This document shows positions 25,142 through 37,800 of a DNA stretch of 64,000 nucleotides, piece by piece. The DNA is from Castanea sativa (lineage: Eukaryota > Streptophyta > Magnoliopsida > Fagales > Fagaceae): positions 55,467,464 to 55,531,463 of the forward strand of contig NC_134015.1 of assembly GCF_040712315.1 (NCBI RefSeq), written 5' to 3'. The notes under the pieces are model-generated. The model made no database searches and was not told where the DNA came from. It was given only the letters and a program-made list of their open reading frames with translations. Every line of letters starts with the position of its first letter. The stretch's first letter is position 1. The position numbers and the translations under genes are program-made.

Positions 25142-26889
25142 TAATAGCAAGCTCACAATTGTGCTCTCTGAAAACCTTATATGTATACTTCAAATTTTTT
25201 TTCGTTGTGGTTTATGGTCCACCTTGACAGAGTCATGTTGAGGAATGAGGAAGATCTGACTTTGAACATATGTTCACATGGTGGACAAGATGAGAATGAA
25301 GAAAATGCTTCATAGTGGGGAAACCTCAGAATACTTTTATATAAATGCAATGATAGATGGAGCTGAGATTCATGGGCAATGGTTTATTTGGGTATGTCTG
25401 AATTTGGATTTATTTTATTTATTTGACTCGGTATAATTGTCTAAAATTTCAATAAAAATATGCTCATCTAAACTAATTCTTAACATGCATTAATTAGTTA
25501 ACCCTTCTGTTTTTAACTTGCTTATTTATATATAACTTTGAAAAGTCTCTCACTTTTTTAAGTACAACCATTCTTTAATCCATTTTCAATCAATCAAGGT
25601 TAATCCAAATGCACTATTAAGTGTATTGCACGACTTGCATAGTACCAAGTCTTTAAATATTAAGTAGTTGATGTCATTGCTGATTAGTGAGAAGAGGGCT
25701 GAGCTTACTATTATTAGTAGATAGTAGTAATTTAAACAATGGTCAATAATACGTGCTTGTTGTGCTAAGTTTAGTTACAGTGTCGGACTGTCGGTCACCG
25801 AACCATGACGTTAATGGGTGTGCCCATGCTAAGGATAATCATCATTATCAATGTCTTTCCAGTTTTCATAAGTTATAATATTGCATTAGTAACTAAAATT
25901 TGTGGCACCATCATTACAAAAGTGCCACCAGGCCCCACTAAACCTATTTGGTATACTAGCTTTAGTTTACTCAAGTCAATCTCCTTAAAGAAAGGTTTAA
26001 CAAGTTAGGCCTTATTGGAAATTTGAAAACCAAATTACAAGTGAGGGGTTGTTGGTAACATAATTTAAAAACAATTTTCAGTTTTTAAAACTTGGAAAAT
26101 GGTGGTTCTCACTTTTAAAATCATGCATTTGGTCACTACATTGTGAATACAGTTTAAAAAAAAAAATCCGATGTTAAAAACATATATTCCAAAAATAATC
26201 ACACCCTCTAAAAATATATTTCAATGACGTTACAATGAAATTATTGAAAAAAGTGGATTCCACCAAAATTTGAGATGACAATACCTCTAAAAATCTATTT
26301 CAATGGCGTCACGATAAATAATTTAAAAAACATGGATCCCACAAAAATTAGACATAACAACACTTAATGGAAATAGATTTTCATTTACGAGCTCTCCCTC
26401 TCTCTCTTTAGCTCATCTCTCACCCAATAGCTCACTCAGACCCTATTTCTTGACTGAAAAGTCATTACTCTCTCAATGTTTACTTCTCTTATTTTATTTT
26501 ATTTTTAGTTTTCCTTTTTAATTTTAATCTTAGCCGAAGGTTGGGTTTGTGGGTATTTTTCTTTGGTGTTAAGTCTTGGGGTTTTGGAGGTTTTAGATAA
26601 TTGACGGTTGATTGAAGTTTTTCGAATTTGAGGTTAAATTTCAACATGGGTTTTGTTGTAGACAAGTGTTAGGTATATCTCCTCTGAGTAATCTATACAC
26701 TGTGTGGGTATATCTCCTCTGATAATCGGGTGGGGTTAGCAACATGGAGATGGGAAGAAGAGACAAAGAAGTTGCCGTTGGTTCTTGTGGAAAGGACGAG
26801 CTAGGTTTCACTTTCACTTTTGCTTTAAAACTTTATGTGTTTTGTCATAAAAAGTACTTTATCCTCAAAATTGAAACGTGGTCCTAAAG

Positions 26890-27283
26890 GGCAACCACAC
26901 CGGTGATAGCAAAGTCTTGCAAAATATTAAAAGTAAGTCAATATATATATTTTGATAAAAAAAATATTTATATTAATAAGTGTAAAATTGTGCATAAATA
27001 GACAAATGTTACAGTAATTGTGCATATATGCGGTTACTATAGCTCTTCTATACACTATTTTAATATTAAAAAAAGATGGGCGGATGGACTGATATGGGTG
27101 TTTTGTAAAAATGATGATGGGTGTTTTATAAAAAAAGAATATAAAAATATTATTTATATAAAATATAGAGTATAATAGATGGCCTGATGTAAGTGTTTTG
27201 TAAAAATAATGGTGTAAAATAGAAAAAGAAGGTTTTTGTGTAAAATAGACAGAATCTTTTAAAAGAGCTGATGTCGTTGCTCT
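26890..27283. mobile_element. MITE insertion present only in block alpha copy 1
   Basis: Ends AGGGCAACCACACCGG and (reverse) AGAGCAACGACATCAG form an imperfect inverted repeat. In the paralogue the sequence runs directly from GGTCCTAAA into CGAAACTTTTGTG, so the ~390-base insertion is visible by comparison. Noncoding. Confidence 0.7.
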
Positions 27284-27396
27284 AAACAAAACTTTTGTGT
27301 TTTTAGTTCTTAAAAAATTTGACACAATAAAATGGTACTAAATACACATTTTTACTCTTACCAAACAATCCTTAAAGTGAAAGAAACTGGTTTAAC

Positions 27397-27572
27397 TGTC
27401 TGTTTAGGATCCACTTATTTTACTGAAATTGAAATTTTTTTGCAAAAAGTACGGTAAATAAACGTAAAAGTTAGCTGAAATAATACAGTGAAATTCATAA
27501 ATAGTATAAAAAAATATAATGACACTCATTAATAATAGTAAAAATAAGCGGACAAAAATAATCTTCCCCAGA
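27397..27572. repeat. MITE-like repeat, family F1 (copy)
   Basis: Begins GTCTGTTTAGGATCCACTTA and contains AAAGTACGGTAAATAAACG and AGCTGAAATAATACAGTG, as in other F1 members. Absent from the paralogous block at 43.1-43.4 kb. Confidence 0.6.
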
Positions 27573-28169
27573 CCAACACTAATGTACACAAATTTGAGTC
27601 CATAAAATTGTCTGATTGTCCGAAGGTAAAAGGGGAAAGCAGAACTATGGCAACGTAAACGTTGCAGTATTGGGCTTTAAGAAAAGCCATTTAAAAGCAC
27701 GCCATTACCTAAACTAGTCCAGCTGAAATTGGGCTGTCCTTAGTCAAAACCGAACCCAAATGGCACTAGATTGAAATCTCTTTCGGTCTCAGCTCTACAA
27801 CCTAGAGAAGTAGTTTCTCCTTTCTCTTAATATGGACCTCTAGGAGTCCAATCACTCAGTATTCCCCCCTTTTTAAATCTCTTTTAGAAATTGAAGTTTC
27901 AAGTGGAACATATTTTCGCAAGCGATGTTGTGATATATTTGTGATTAATATATATAATAAAAGTGGTGTTAGTAGGAAATTTATGTGAAAGTCACGTTAC
28001 TTCAATCACAACTTGTTATCCTAACAACACCCAAAGAGTTAGTTTAGTTGTTCACAAGGTCTCATGAGATCCATGAGATTTTGAATTCAAAGCTCTTAAC
28101 CACCACCTTAGAATTACCTTAAAGATTCCTCCATGTAGGTGTGTATGGGACTGGAAGATTACGCACACC

Positions 28170-28945
28170 AGGGATGTAGCTATGTACAAGGGTTGTGGGC
28201 CATAGTCCCCCCAAAATTTTGATTTTTTTTACAATATATATAATTATTTTAATATTTTCAAAATTTAGTCTACAAAAATAAGAGTTGGCCCCCCAAAATA
28301 CTTAAATTAGTCCAATGATACTCTTGAAAAAAATAATTGCTCTAATAGTTATAGAGACATAATTTTATTTTTTGCAATTCTATTTTTAATTTAAAATGTC
28401 TTTTTATAACTGTTAAATATTTGATAAAGTTTAGCACCAAATATGTTTAAATTTATCATTTTCAACCCGTTATGTGATGATTAACAAGTCGTTGACTCGT
28501 TAAAAAAATCATGTCACTAAAACTACACATGAAATGTTTCTTTAGTTGTCACATAATGAGTTAAAGCAATATAGTTTCAAATATGTTTGGAGCCTAACTT
28601 ATTCCTCTAAGTTTTGGATCATTCATGTTTTTGAAAATTTCATTAGTTCAATTAAAATATTTTTTACTTACTTTAGTATAAAATTTGATAATTTGTATCT
28701 AAAATGAAACTTTTTAAGAATTTCACTATGAAAATGGTAAAAATAAATAATATTTATGAAAGATCACCATCAAACATAATTTTGATTGAAAATACTAAGC
28801 TCTTTTATAATTTTTGGGTTTGTGTATATATATGATTTATCAAATAAAAAAGTGTGTATAGATGTGTTTGTGGGGGGTTGTCTTGATAAATATATTAGCG
28901 CTACAACTTGGCACCCCAAATAAAAATTCCTAGCTCTGCCCCTAG
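28170..28945. mobile_element. hAT-like non-autonomous element, ~776 bp
   Basis: Begins AGGGATGTAGCTATG and ends AGCTCTGCCCCTAG; the ends are imperfect inverted repeats. Flanks CGCACACC and CGTACACC match at 7 of 8 bases. The paralogous tract at ~29,655 lacks the insertion. The interior has no coding frame worth calling. A related end occurs near 51,307. Confidence 0.7.
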
Positions 28946-29976
28946 CGTACACCTAAGAGAATAGTCCAGTGCTCAAAGATAAAGCCTAAATTACAATTTA
29001 CAGCTTTAAAGTTTTGGATAATGTTGATTTGGCCCATAAATTTTCAAAATGTAAATCTGTACCCCTAATAATTACTACATAAAATTTGGATTTTAAGTTA
29101 TTTCGTCAATGTGTTGTTTGAGATGTCAATTAAGTACCAACAAAAAATTATAATGATTGAATCTTTTAAGTTACTGTATATTAATAAATTGAGTCAATAT
29201 TCAAATAGATACCTAAATTATAAATCATAAAAGAATATTGAATTTGACTTATTAGGAAAATATATAATCAAAAGATGCAATAATGAAATAAAAAATTGGA
29301 CATATTTTAAAAATGTTAACACAAAGAAGAGTTATTTCAGAGAATAATATAATGAAAATTCAAAAAAATTGAAATGAAAATAATTTACATCATTTTGAAT
29401 GTACATAATTTTTCCCAAATAAATCAATCAAAATTAAGAGATACATTTTAGAACATTCATGTTAATGAAATATATTCTATTAGTTGATTTCTTTCCTTAA
29501 TAAAGTATTTAATTTCTATACTTCAATTGTTAGATATAACAAGACTTGAGAGAGGATAATTCAAACCCTAGTTCTCCTTATAAAAGAGATTATGTAACAT
29601 ACATCACTCTAGAGATTCCTTCGTATAGGTGTGTATGAGATTGGAAGATTACACACACCTAAGAGAATAGTTCAATGCTCAAAGATAAAGCCTAAATTGT
29701 AATTTACTCCTTTAAAGTTTTGAATAATTTTGATTTGTCCCCTAAAGTTTCAAAATGTAGATCTATACCCCTAACAATTACATATCATTTGGATTTAAGT
29801 GGTTTCGTCAATGTGTCATTTGAGGTGTCAATTAAGTGCTAACAAAAAATTATAATTATAATGATTGAATCTTTTAAGTTACAACATATTAATAAATTGA
29901 GTCAATATTGAAATAAATACCTAAATTATAAATCATAAAAAAATATTGAATTTGACTTATTAGGAAATTTATAATC
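28946..29976. repeat. duplicated block beta, copy 1 and left part of copy 2
   Basis: 28,946-29,600 is repeated at 29,605-29,976 and continues, after the retrotransposon, at 40,906-41,460. Shared words include ATAAAGCCTAAATT, TAATGATTGAATCTTTTAAG and ATTGAATTTGACTTATTAGG. AT-rich, no gene. It supplies the empty site for the retrotransposon. Confidence 0.8.
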
Positions 29977-29981
29977 AAAAG
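29977..29981. repeat. target-site duplication (left), AAAAG
   Basis: AAAAG directly before the left LTR is repeated at 40,906-40,910. The paralogous empty site near 29,275 has a single copy (ATCAAAAGATGCAATAA). Confidence 0.95.
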
Positions 29982-30735
29982 TGTAAGTGCACAATTGCAC
30001 CTGGCCCCAAGAACAGTTACGGGCTCAGGCCCAATGAGCCTTAATCAATATGAATTTGTAGAGTGTGGGCTTGAAACCCAGGTTAGAAGTGTTTGAGGAT
30101 TAAATGACAAGCCCAAAAGATTGCAAGCACTTGGAAACAACAAGGAATATTGTAAATCAGCCTCCTCGGATGTAAGCCGAGGGTTGTTCTTATATTATCT
30201 TTTTCTTTTCTTTTTCTTTTCCTTTTGGATTACAAAAAAGTCTCCCCCCTTTTCAGTTCTAGGTTGCTCCTTAAATACTCTTCTTTTTGATACTTTGTAC
30301 ACGTGTCGCCTCAACTCCCCCTTAGCCTAGATATTTCTTTTCTCAGTGTCTTTGAATAGTAACCAGAAGTTTCCCTTCCACTGTTCAGGTGTCACTTCCC
30401 CATTAATGCGGCCAGGGTGGTAGGTGCAGGGTCTTTAATGTGGAGGTGGTAGCCTTTATCTTTGGTATTTCTCTAGCATCGATGCTTCTAGGACATTCAA
30501 GGGTTCACTCTCTTTTACCATTGGTCTTCACCGTGTCATTTCCTAACCTTTCCAATGAAGTCCTGGAATCTCCGATGTCCGTCCGAGGGGAAAAATCATC
30601 CTCGGCTGTACCCTCGGATCCTCGGCGTATGGGCCGACCCATAGTACTAACAAGTTCTAAACCCAGGAGCAGGTCGGCCTTCCTTAGCATGGCCCAAAGG
30701 CCCATATACCCATCAGGGTCTTTTTACTCCCCACA
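29982..30735 (-). repeat. left LTR (3' LTR of the element)
   Basis: 754 bases. Compared with the right LTR I count six differences and no indel, five of them C/T transitions. On the minus strand it starts TGTGGGGAGTAAAAAG. Frames at 30,121-30,330 and 30,440-30,739 inside it are not genes. Confidence 0.95.
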
Positions 30736-30750
30736 ATAGCCCCTCAAAAC
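30736..30750 (-). other. polypurine tract
   Basis: On the minus strand TTTTGAGGGGCTAT abuts the left LTR. Purine-rich sequence in this position primes plus-strand DNA synthesis in LTR retrotransposons. Confidence 0.7.
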
Positions 30751-31198
30751 TCTAATTTTCAACGTCCGAGGAGAAAAATAGGGTTTTGATCTGACGAAAA
30801 CCTACTCCACACACTTTGTGAGTGATGGCACGTGTGGAAATCGTTTCGCGTCCCAGAAGATGCCACTTGGCGAAATTATTTTCAAAAACGCGCGCATTTA
30901 TTACTGCAAGTTACACTTTGTCCCCCACGTTCAACGGCGAGATGGGCATCCAACGGCCCTCGTTACTCCACGAAAATTTGGGCGGGACAAATATAATTTC
31001 GAGGCCGCTTTTCCGCACGCCGTGACGCTTCGGGAACCTGCGCCTTCATTTAATTCACCAGGGACTAATCCCATCAAAACATCAGTACTCATATTTTACC
31101 TTCAGAAAATCGTGGAAATTCGCACACTTTCAACTTTGTAAGTTCTTACTCTTTCTATTCTTAACCTTTTCTCCTCGGACCTTGTCCTCGGCTGTCCC

Positions 31199-31204
31199 TA
31201 TAAA
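31199..31204 (+). promoter_or_regulatory. candidate TATA box of the antisense ORF
   Basis: TATAAA lies 45 bases before the ATG at 31,244 on the strand opposite gag-pol. It suggests that the antisense ORF has its own promoter. Inference from position. Confidence 0.4.
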
Positions 31205-31243
31205 CGTTCTCCCTCTTAGAGTTTAATCTTTCGTTTCTCTGTA

Positions 31244-33756
31244 ATGGGAAGATTCAAGTGTCTAGTTGATACCGTCGCCGGGATGGAAGGCTTTAGGGCC
31301 AAATATCGTATTCCCAGCGACGTAGGTCTAGAATATTGTCCGGCGGAAGCCGTAGCCGGTTCTAGGAAAGAGGGAGAGGTTATCATCCCAATGATAGCCT
31401 TTATAGAGGGTGGGATGACCCTCCCAATGAAGCAGGTAACTAGGGAGTACCTTCGCAACCACCGGTTGTGTCCCGACCAGTGCCTCCCAAACATTTTTAG
31501 AGTTTTGGGTAGCGTCGATGCTCTAAACGAGCAAATGGGTTTAAACCTTACCTGGCACGATGTTGTCTTTCTGTACAAGTCCCATAAACTCTCCAATGTA
31601 GGTTACTACATTAAGTCCCGTTCTAGTGTCGTTAGGTTAATCTCCTGTCTGCCCAAATCCAACAAAGGCATGAAGGACGACCACCTGATCGTCTCTGGGA
31701 ACTGGCACGACGGCCTCCACTGCCCAGTTGAGTGGGGGGATCCAGGTGCGATGCCATAGGATTAATCTCCCCACAACACAATTTCCTCTATCACACACAA
31801 AATGCGCATTCATACTTACTTAGACTTATTACATATCTGTGTGAATCTGACAAGGTTTGTTTGTTTTGACGTCTTTTTTGCAGATAAGCAACACGTGCGC
31901 CCTCGTTTGAGTCACTGTAACATCGCAGACCTAAACCGAGTACTTCGCTCCGAGGTGTTCGTTAGCGAAGACTTACAACTCAGGGCTGCTCATCTCATTC
32001 TGGGGTACACTCCCATATCCTCGGACTTCCAGGAGATAGAAAACGCCATAATTGCGGGTGACCGAAGACGAAGGAGAATAAACGTAGCCCGGCCCCACTT
32101 TTTGGACGACCGCGAGCTCCCTGACGCCCCTCACACCGTTCTGTACAACCAACCCATAGCGGCAATTCCCCTCGCCGTGCACTCTCAGGCGACTGTTATT
32201 CCAGAAGAGCAGGTGTCTTCTTCGCATACACTAGACGAAGAGATAGATCAATTCCATTTTGAAGACACCGAGAGACCTCGAGGGAATCAGTTCGTCGTGC
32301 TTTCCTACGAGGAGGAAGAAGCCACCGAGGCATCTGGAATTCCTGGGTTTGTAGTTGCCCTACTCGAGGACGAATCCGAGGAAGATATGGGCAGGATGAA
32401 GGGTCTCCTAACCAATAGAGCTGCGAAGGTTATGGAGAAAAAGACGGGGACGTCCCAAGTTCCCCCATCTTTGCCACCTCCCCCTCCTCCAGCTAAGCCA
32501 AAACTTCCAGCCGAGGATCCCAAGAAGAAGAGAAAGGGGGATATCGAGGGGACGATCAGTAAGGACCCCAAGAAACCACGACAACAACTCCCACCGGTTC
32601 AGCAGCAGAAGCTGGACAAAGGCAAGGGTAGGGCCCGCTCAGTTGAAAGCGGGAAATCGAGGACGAGGCGAAGTGCGCGAGCAGGCCGACCAGTCCCCGA
32701 CTTAAGGCTGGACGGCGCACCCATCTCTTGCCAATCCGGATAAGGGCGGTTCAACAGAGGCCATGCCCACCACTTGGCCGAAATGTTGGAGCGCTTCTGT
32801 GCCCAAGGACATGGAGACCTTGGAAAAAATGAGCCAGCACGACAAACTATTCCTCTCTCTAAAAAGGGATTTAGCGTTGGTAAGTTTACCACTTTTTAGG
32901 AAGATTCCACTTTTAACAATATTCATAAGTTGTTTACTATTCACGACTCCATCACACTTTGTTACGGGCCATTCAGGAGGTCTTTGTAGCGAGAAGTTTA
33001 TAGAAGACACTCGGAAGAAGGCCAGGGTAGCCCGAGATTTGGAGACTAAGAAGTCCGCACAGGCCTCGAGAATGAAAAGCTTACCTCGGAGGTGGGCTAG
33101 CGAGAGAGAAAAATGGGGTCGAGTCAAACTTGAAGACTATGAAGACCCAGATAGAAGGGCAGCGCAAGCTCCTTCGCGAAAAAGATGATGAGCTCGCCCG
33201 AGTCCAACGGGAACGCTCGGATTTGGAAAAAGAACTTGCGCTGATGAAGGAAGAAGCCAGCTCATTCCAACTCTCTTTACAAGCTACTAAGCAGGCGAGT
33301 TTCGAGGAAGGGGTAGCAACCACCGAGGAGCAGCTGACAGAGGACTTCGCGGCTTTGTGCCGGGAGTACTGTCAGAAAGTCTGGGGGGAAGCTTTAAACG
33401 TAGCAGGAGTTCCTTTATCCTCGCATCTGAGGAAGTCCGAGAACATTTGGCTTCCCCTGGAGATACAGGAGATTGAAGAGGCTCCTGCTGCTACTCCTAC
33501 CCCTGAGACAACTCTTCCTGCTCTTCCTCCCATGGTCTCGAAGCCAATTCCAGATCCTACAGAACCTTCGGGTTCCAATAAAGACAAGGAAGGAGGCGGA
33601 GATGCCGAGAAGGGCCTTAGCCAAGCCATGGAATCCAATGTCCCTCCAACGAAAGTAGCAGACAAAGGAAAAAAGGTTCTGTCTCTCTTTGAGTTGGAGC
33701 TGAAAGAGACAGAGGGAACCAGCACTTCTCAGCAAGATCCTCCTCCAAAAGCTTAG
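31244..33756 (+). pseudogene. spliced antisense ORF of the Tat-type element, broken
   Basis: It lies between pol and the 3' LTR and is transcribed opposite to them. Exon 1 is 31244-31745; a GTGCGATG...TTTTTTGCAG intron leads in phase to an exon at 31884. A second likely intron is 32880-32976. The N-terminal ~170 residues form a compact domain I cannot name. The middle is acidic with a poly-Pro run and KKRK-type basic clusters, which could be nuclear localisation signals. The C-terminal part (33,130 onwards) is a charged coiled coil, then Ser/Pro/Lys-rich. Reading frames change near 32.70-32.74 kb, soon after 32,977, and near 33.08-33.13 kb, so the copy is degenerate. Extra antisense ORFs are known in Tat-lineage elements; their function is not established. 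Confidence 0.7.
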
Positions 33757-34240
33757 GACCTAGCTTAGGGCTTCTCTTTCTCCATGTTCAGCCTTTATAT
33801 GTAATGCATGTCCAAATGATTAATGGAGAACAGCTTTATTTGATTTTTACTTGTGTCGCATTTGTTTTTACTTTATTCTTTTTATACTTATCGCAAAAGT
33901 TTCCCATTAATACATAGCAAAAGTTTCTCAGAGTAAACAAATCTAACTCCAAGGATTACACAATCATAACTTCCACATAATCATGCACATGTTATTAAAG
34001 ATTTAACAGAAGGTGACATGGTTGAGATATTTAAACAATGCCTTGATTAAAAAGAAGAAAAGACCTCATATAACAATTAAACCCTTGTAATGTATAGCAC
34101 CGTTTCTAGTAGGATGTAAGGTCCGAGGACCATTCCTCACACAAATTTGCTTAACACTTAAAGATATAAAACTTAAGATTCGAGTTAATAAACAGTAACG
34201 CATTAACACCCAGACATAATAAGGAGTTAACTTTGATCAA
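33757..34240. other. noncoding spacer between antisense ORF and tandem repeat
   Basis: Follows the last stop of the antisense ORF and probably holds its 3' UTR. AT-rich, with no frame of note. Confidence 0.5.
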
Positions 34241-34244
34241 AGTC

Positions 34245-34740
34245 GTGGTCCGTAGATAAGACTTAACCAATTTTCCGTTTGATTCTTAAAAATTGTAACT
34301 TCAAATGTTAAATTTCCCCAAAGTGCGGGAGGTCCGAGGACAGCATAACTAAGGTTACTGTTTTTAACAAATGACAAGACATCAATTTCCACAAGGTTTG
34401 TGGTCCGAGGACTGCACTTAACCAAGTTTCTGTTTGATTCTTAAAAATGATAACTTCAAATGTTAATTTTCCCAAAGCAGGAGGTCCGAGGACCCGGCAT
34501 AACTAAGGTTCTGTTTAACAAATGACAAGACATCAATTTCCACAAGGTTTGTGGTCCGAGGACTGCACTTAACCAAGTTTCTGTTTGATTCTTAAAAATG
34601 ATAACTTCAAATGTTAATTTTCCCAAAGCGGGGAGGTCGAGGACAGGCATAACTAAGGTTCTGTTTAACAAATGACAAGACATCAATTTCCACAAGGTTT
34701 GTGGTCCGAGGACTGCACTTAACCAAGTTTCTGTTTGATT
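34245..34740. repeat. ~151-bp tandem repeat inside the retrotransposon
   Basis: GACTGCACTTAACCAAGTTT recurs at 34,410, 34,561 and 34,711, spacing 151 and 150, with an older unit starting near 34,255. Each unit also has GGTCCGAGGAC and ACAAATGACAAGACATCAAT. It lies just beyond the pol stop, the 3' untranslated zone of the element. Confidence 0.9.
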
Positions 34741-34813
34741 CTTTTAGAACAATAGCTTCAAGCGTTAGGGATACTCATAACTTTGAAATGTTAACTTACA
34801 AAAGCGAATTTTA

Positions 34814-37800
34814 TTAATAATAATACCTTCTAAGATTACTTACATTCCATGGGCGTGGTACAATTTTTTCATCTAGATCAGCTAGCCGATATGACCCTAT
34901 GCCTGCCACTGAAACAATGCGATAGGGGCCCTCCCAGTTGGGTCCTAACTTACCCCAAGCTGGGTTTTTAGAGGTGCCCACAACCTTTCTTAATACAAGA
35001 TCACCAGGTGCAAGTGGCCTTAGCTTCACGTGGGCATCATATCCTCGTTTTAGCTTCTGTTGATAATAAGCCATTTGGACCATAGCTGCCTCACGCCGTT
35101 CCTCAAGTAAATCAAGATCTTTCTCAAGGAGTCCCTTGTTATTCTTTGGGCTAAAAGAACTTGTCTTTAGAGTAGGAAATCTAGATTCCAGTGGTATCAC
35201 CGCCTCGGCTCCATAAGTCATAGAGAATGACGTTTCTCCAGTGGACCTGCTCGGTGTGGTCCGATACGTCCACAGAACATGAGGGAGCTCTTCTACCCAT
35301 CTGCCTTTCGCGTCGTCCAACCTCTTCTTGAGACCGTTGACTATGACCTTATTAACGGCCTCGGCTTGCCCATTTCCCTGAGGATAAGCTGGGGTAGAGT
35401 ATCTATTTATGATACCCATGTCACCACAATATTGCCTAAAGGCCTTGCTGTCAAATTGAACGCCATTGTCTGAGACAAGTGTATGTGGTATACCAAATCT
35501 AGTGACAATATTTTTCCAGATAAATTTCTTGGAATCAACATCTCGAATATTAGCTAAGGGCTCAGCTTCAACCCACTTAGTGAAGTAGTCTGTCCCTACG
35601 AGTAGCCATCTTTTGTTTCCTGCAACCCTCGGAAATGACCTTACTATGTCCAATCCCTATTGTGCGAAAGGCCAAGGACTAGAGAGAGGGTTGAGAACCC
35701 CTACAGGTTGATGAATATTAGGGGCGAACCTCTGGCATTGATCACATTTTTTGGCATAGTCCTGAGCCTCCCTCTGCATATTGGGCCACCAATAACCCTG
35801 AGTCAGGGCTCTATGGGCTAAGGACCTTCCCCCAGTGTGGCTCCCACAAATTCCTTCATGCAATTCCTCCAGTAATGCTTCTGTTGATTCAGGATGCACG
35901 CACAACAAGTACGGTCCTGAAAAGGATCGTTTATACAGCTTTTGGTCCTCGGACAACCAGAAACGTGGCGCCTTTCGACGTATCTTTTCTGCTTCAGATT
36001 TGTCCTCAGGAAGAATATCATTTTTAAGGAAAGCTGTAACTGGGTAAATCCAACTAGGCCCAGGCCTTATCAGATGAATGCGAGGCGCGTTGGTAATGGC
36101 AAGAGAGGGTTCTAGTAAATCCTCAACGAGGATAACCCGAGGTAAACCTTGAGCCGAGGACGTTGCCAGCATAGCTAAGGAGTCTGCATGGGTGTTTCCG
36201 CTCCGAGTGATATGAGTTAATGCGAAGGAGTCAAATTCAATTTGCTGGCGCTTGATCTGGGCCAAATATTTCTGCATCCTTGGATCTCTAGCCTCCATAG
36301 TCCCCGTGACCTGGCCGACCACCAGTTGAGAGTCTGAGAAGACATGAATTTCCTTCCCACCCATCTTACGTACCATCTGCATGCCTACCAAGACTGCTTC
36401 ATATTCGGCCTCATTGTTAGTAGCCGAGAATGCCAATCTCAAAGATTTTTCGAAGACAATTCCTTCAAGGGACATTAGAACAAGTCCAACTCTAGACCCT
36501 CTCTGATTAGCAGCCCCATCCACATACACTCTCCAAGCCGAGGGCACTGCGGCCGTGATCACACCAACTGATTTTTCACCCATGTGTGCTTCTTTTGGAG
36601 TTTCTTCTAACAATGGTTCAGTAAACTCCGCCACCAAGTCAGCGAGGACCTGGCCCTTCACCGAGGTACGAGGCTTGTACTTGACATCAAAGGCTCCTAA
36701 AATGGTTCCCCATTTTGCCACCCTGCCAGAGTAATCTGCACTGCGTAACACCGCCTTGAGAGGCAGTTGAGTGAGAACAACCACAGTATGAGACTGGAAA
36801 TAATGAGGAAGTTTGCGCGTGGCATGGACTACGGCTAGAAGCGCTTTTTCCAAGGGCAGATAGCGCACCTCGGCCTCATTCAAAGACTTACTAATATAGT
36901 AGACCGGTTTTTGCACCCCACTTTCATTCCTTATAAGGACCAGGCTCACCGCATGTACGGCCACTGCCAAATAAGCGAACAAAACCTCGTCCGCCTCGGG
37001 ACGAGACAAAATGGGTGGCCGAGAAAGATATTGCTTAAGCTGTTGGAAAGCTAACTCGCAGTCCTCGGTCCATTGAAACCCTTTCCATTTGTTCAACAAC
37101 TGAAAGAAAGGACGGCACCGGTCCGAGAGATAAATCTATTCAACGCAGCAATCATTCCGGTCAATTTGGATCTCTTTTGGGTTCAGAAGGCGGCTGCAAA
37201 TTCTGAATAGCCTTAACCTGCACTGGGTTTACCTCTATGCCCCTATGAGTAATCATATATCCCAAGAACTTTCCAGACCCCACGCCAAAAGAACACTTGG
37301 AGGCGTTAAGGCGCAGCTTATACTTTCTTAGCATCTGGAAGGTGTCGGCCAGATCTGTCATGTGTGAAGGTACTATCTTACTCTTCGCCACCATATCATC
37401 CACATATACTTCAATGGTTTTCCCCAGTTGCTGTTCAAACATTCGGGTCATCATTCTTTGGTAAGTAGCCCCAGCATTTTTTAACCCAAATGGCATGACC
37501 TTATAATGATAGTTCCCAGTTGGAGTAATGAAAGCAGTCTTCTCTTGATCCTCTAACGCCAAGGGAATTTGGTGGTAACCCTGGAAGGTGTCCAAGAAAC
37601 TCATCCGAGGATGTCCGACAGTAGCATCTACCAGTTGATCAATACGCGGCATTGGGAACGAATCTTTAGGACAGGCCTTGTTCAGATCAGTAAAGTCCAC
37701 ACATACTCTCCATTTGCCGTTCTTCTTTTTAACAACAACAGTATGAGCCAACCACTCAGGGTAGAAAACTTCTTTGATAGCCCCCGCCCTTTTGAGTTTA

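Larger units (their letters stand above)
22809..25810. other. intergenic, no gene seen
   Basis: AT-rich, with (TA)n at ~23,026-23,060 and 24,640-24,661, (GA)n at ~23,683-23,740, and a small inverted-repeat element at 25,048-25,141. Frames here are low-complexity. Confidence 0.55.
25811..28169. repeat. duplicated block alpha, copy 1
   Basis: This block is paralogous to 41,581-44,976. Shared landmarks in order: TGTGCCCATGCTAAGGATAA, GTTGTTGGTAACATAATTTA, GCAACATGGAGATGGGAAGA, CAAAACTATGGCAACG and GTTCACAAG.CTCATGAGAT. Copy 1 carries insertions missing from copy 2, at ~26,890-27,283 and 27,397-27,572. No gene is recognised in either copy. Confidence 0.8.

Noticed and set aside
30440..30927. Frames in the LTRs (also at 40,610-40,927).
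   Set aside because: Identical in both LTRs, no domain, explained as LTR sequence.
32305..33735. Several long minus-strand frames opposite the antisense ORF.
   Set aside because: GC-rich shadow frames; the plus-strand frames have the coiled-coil and acidic/basic pattern and splice signals.
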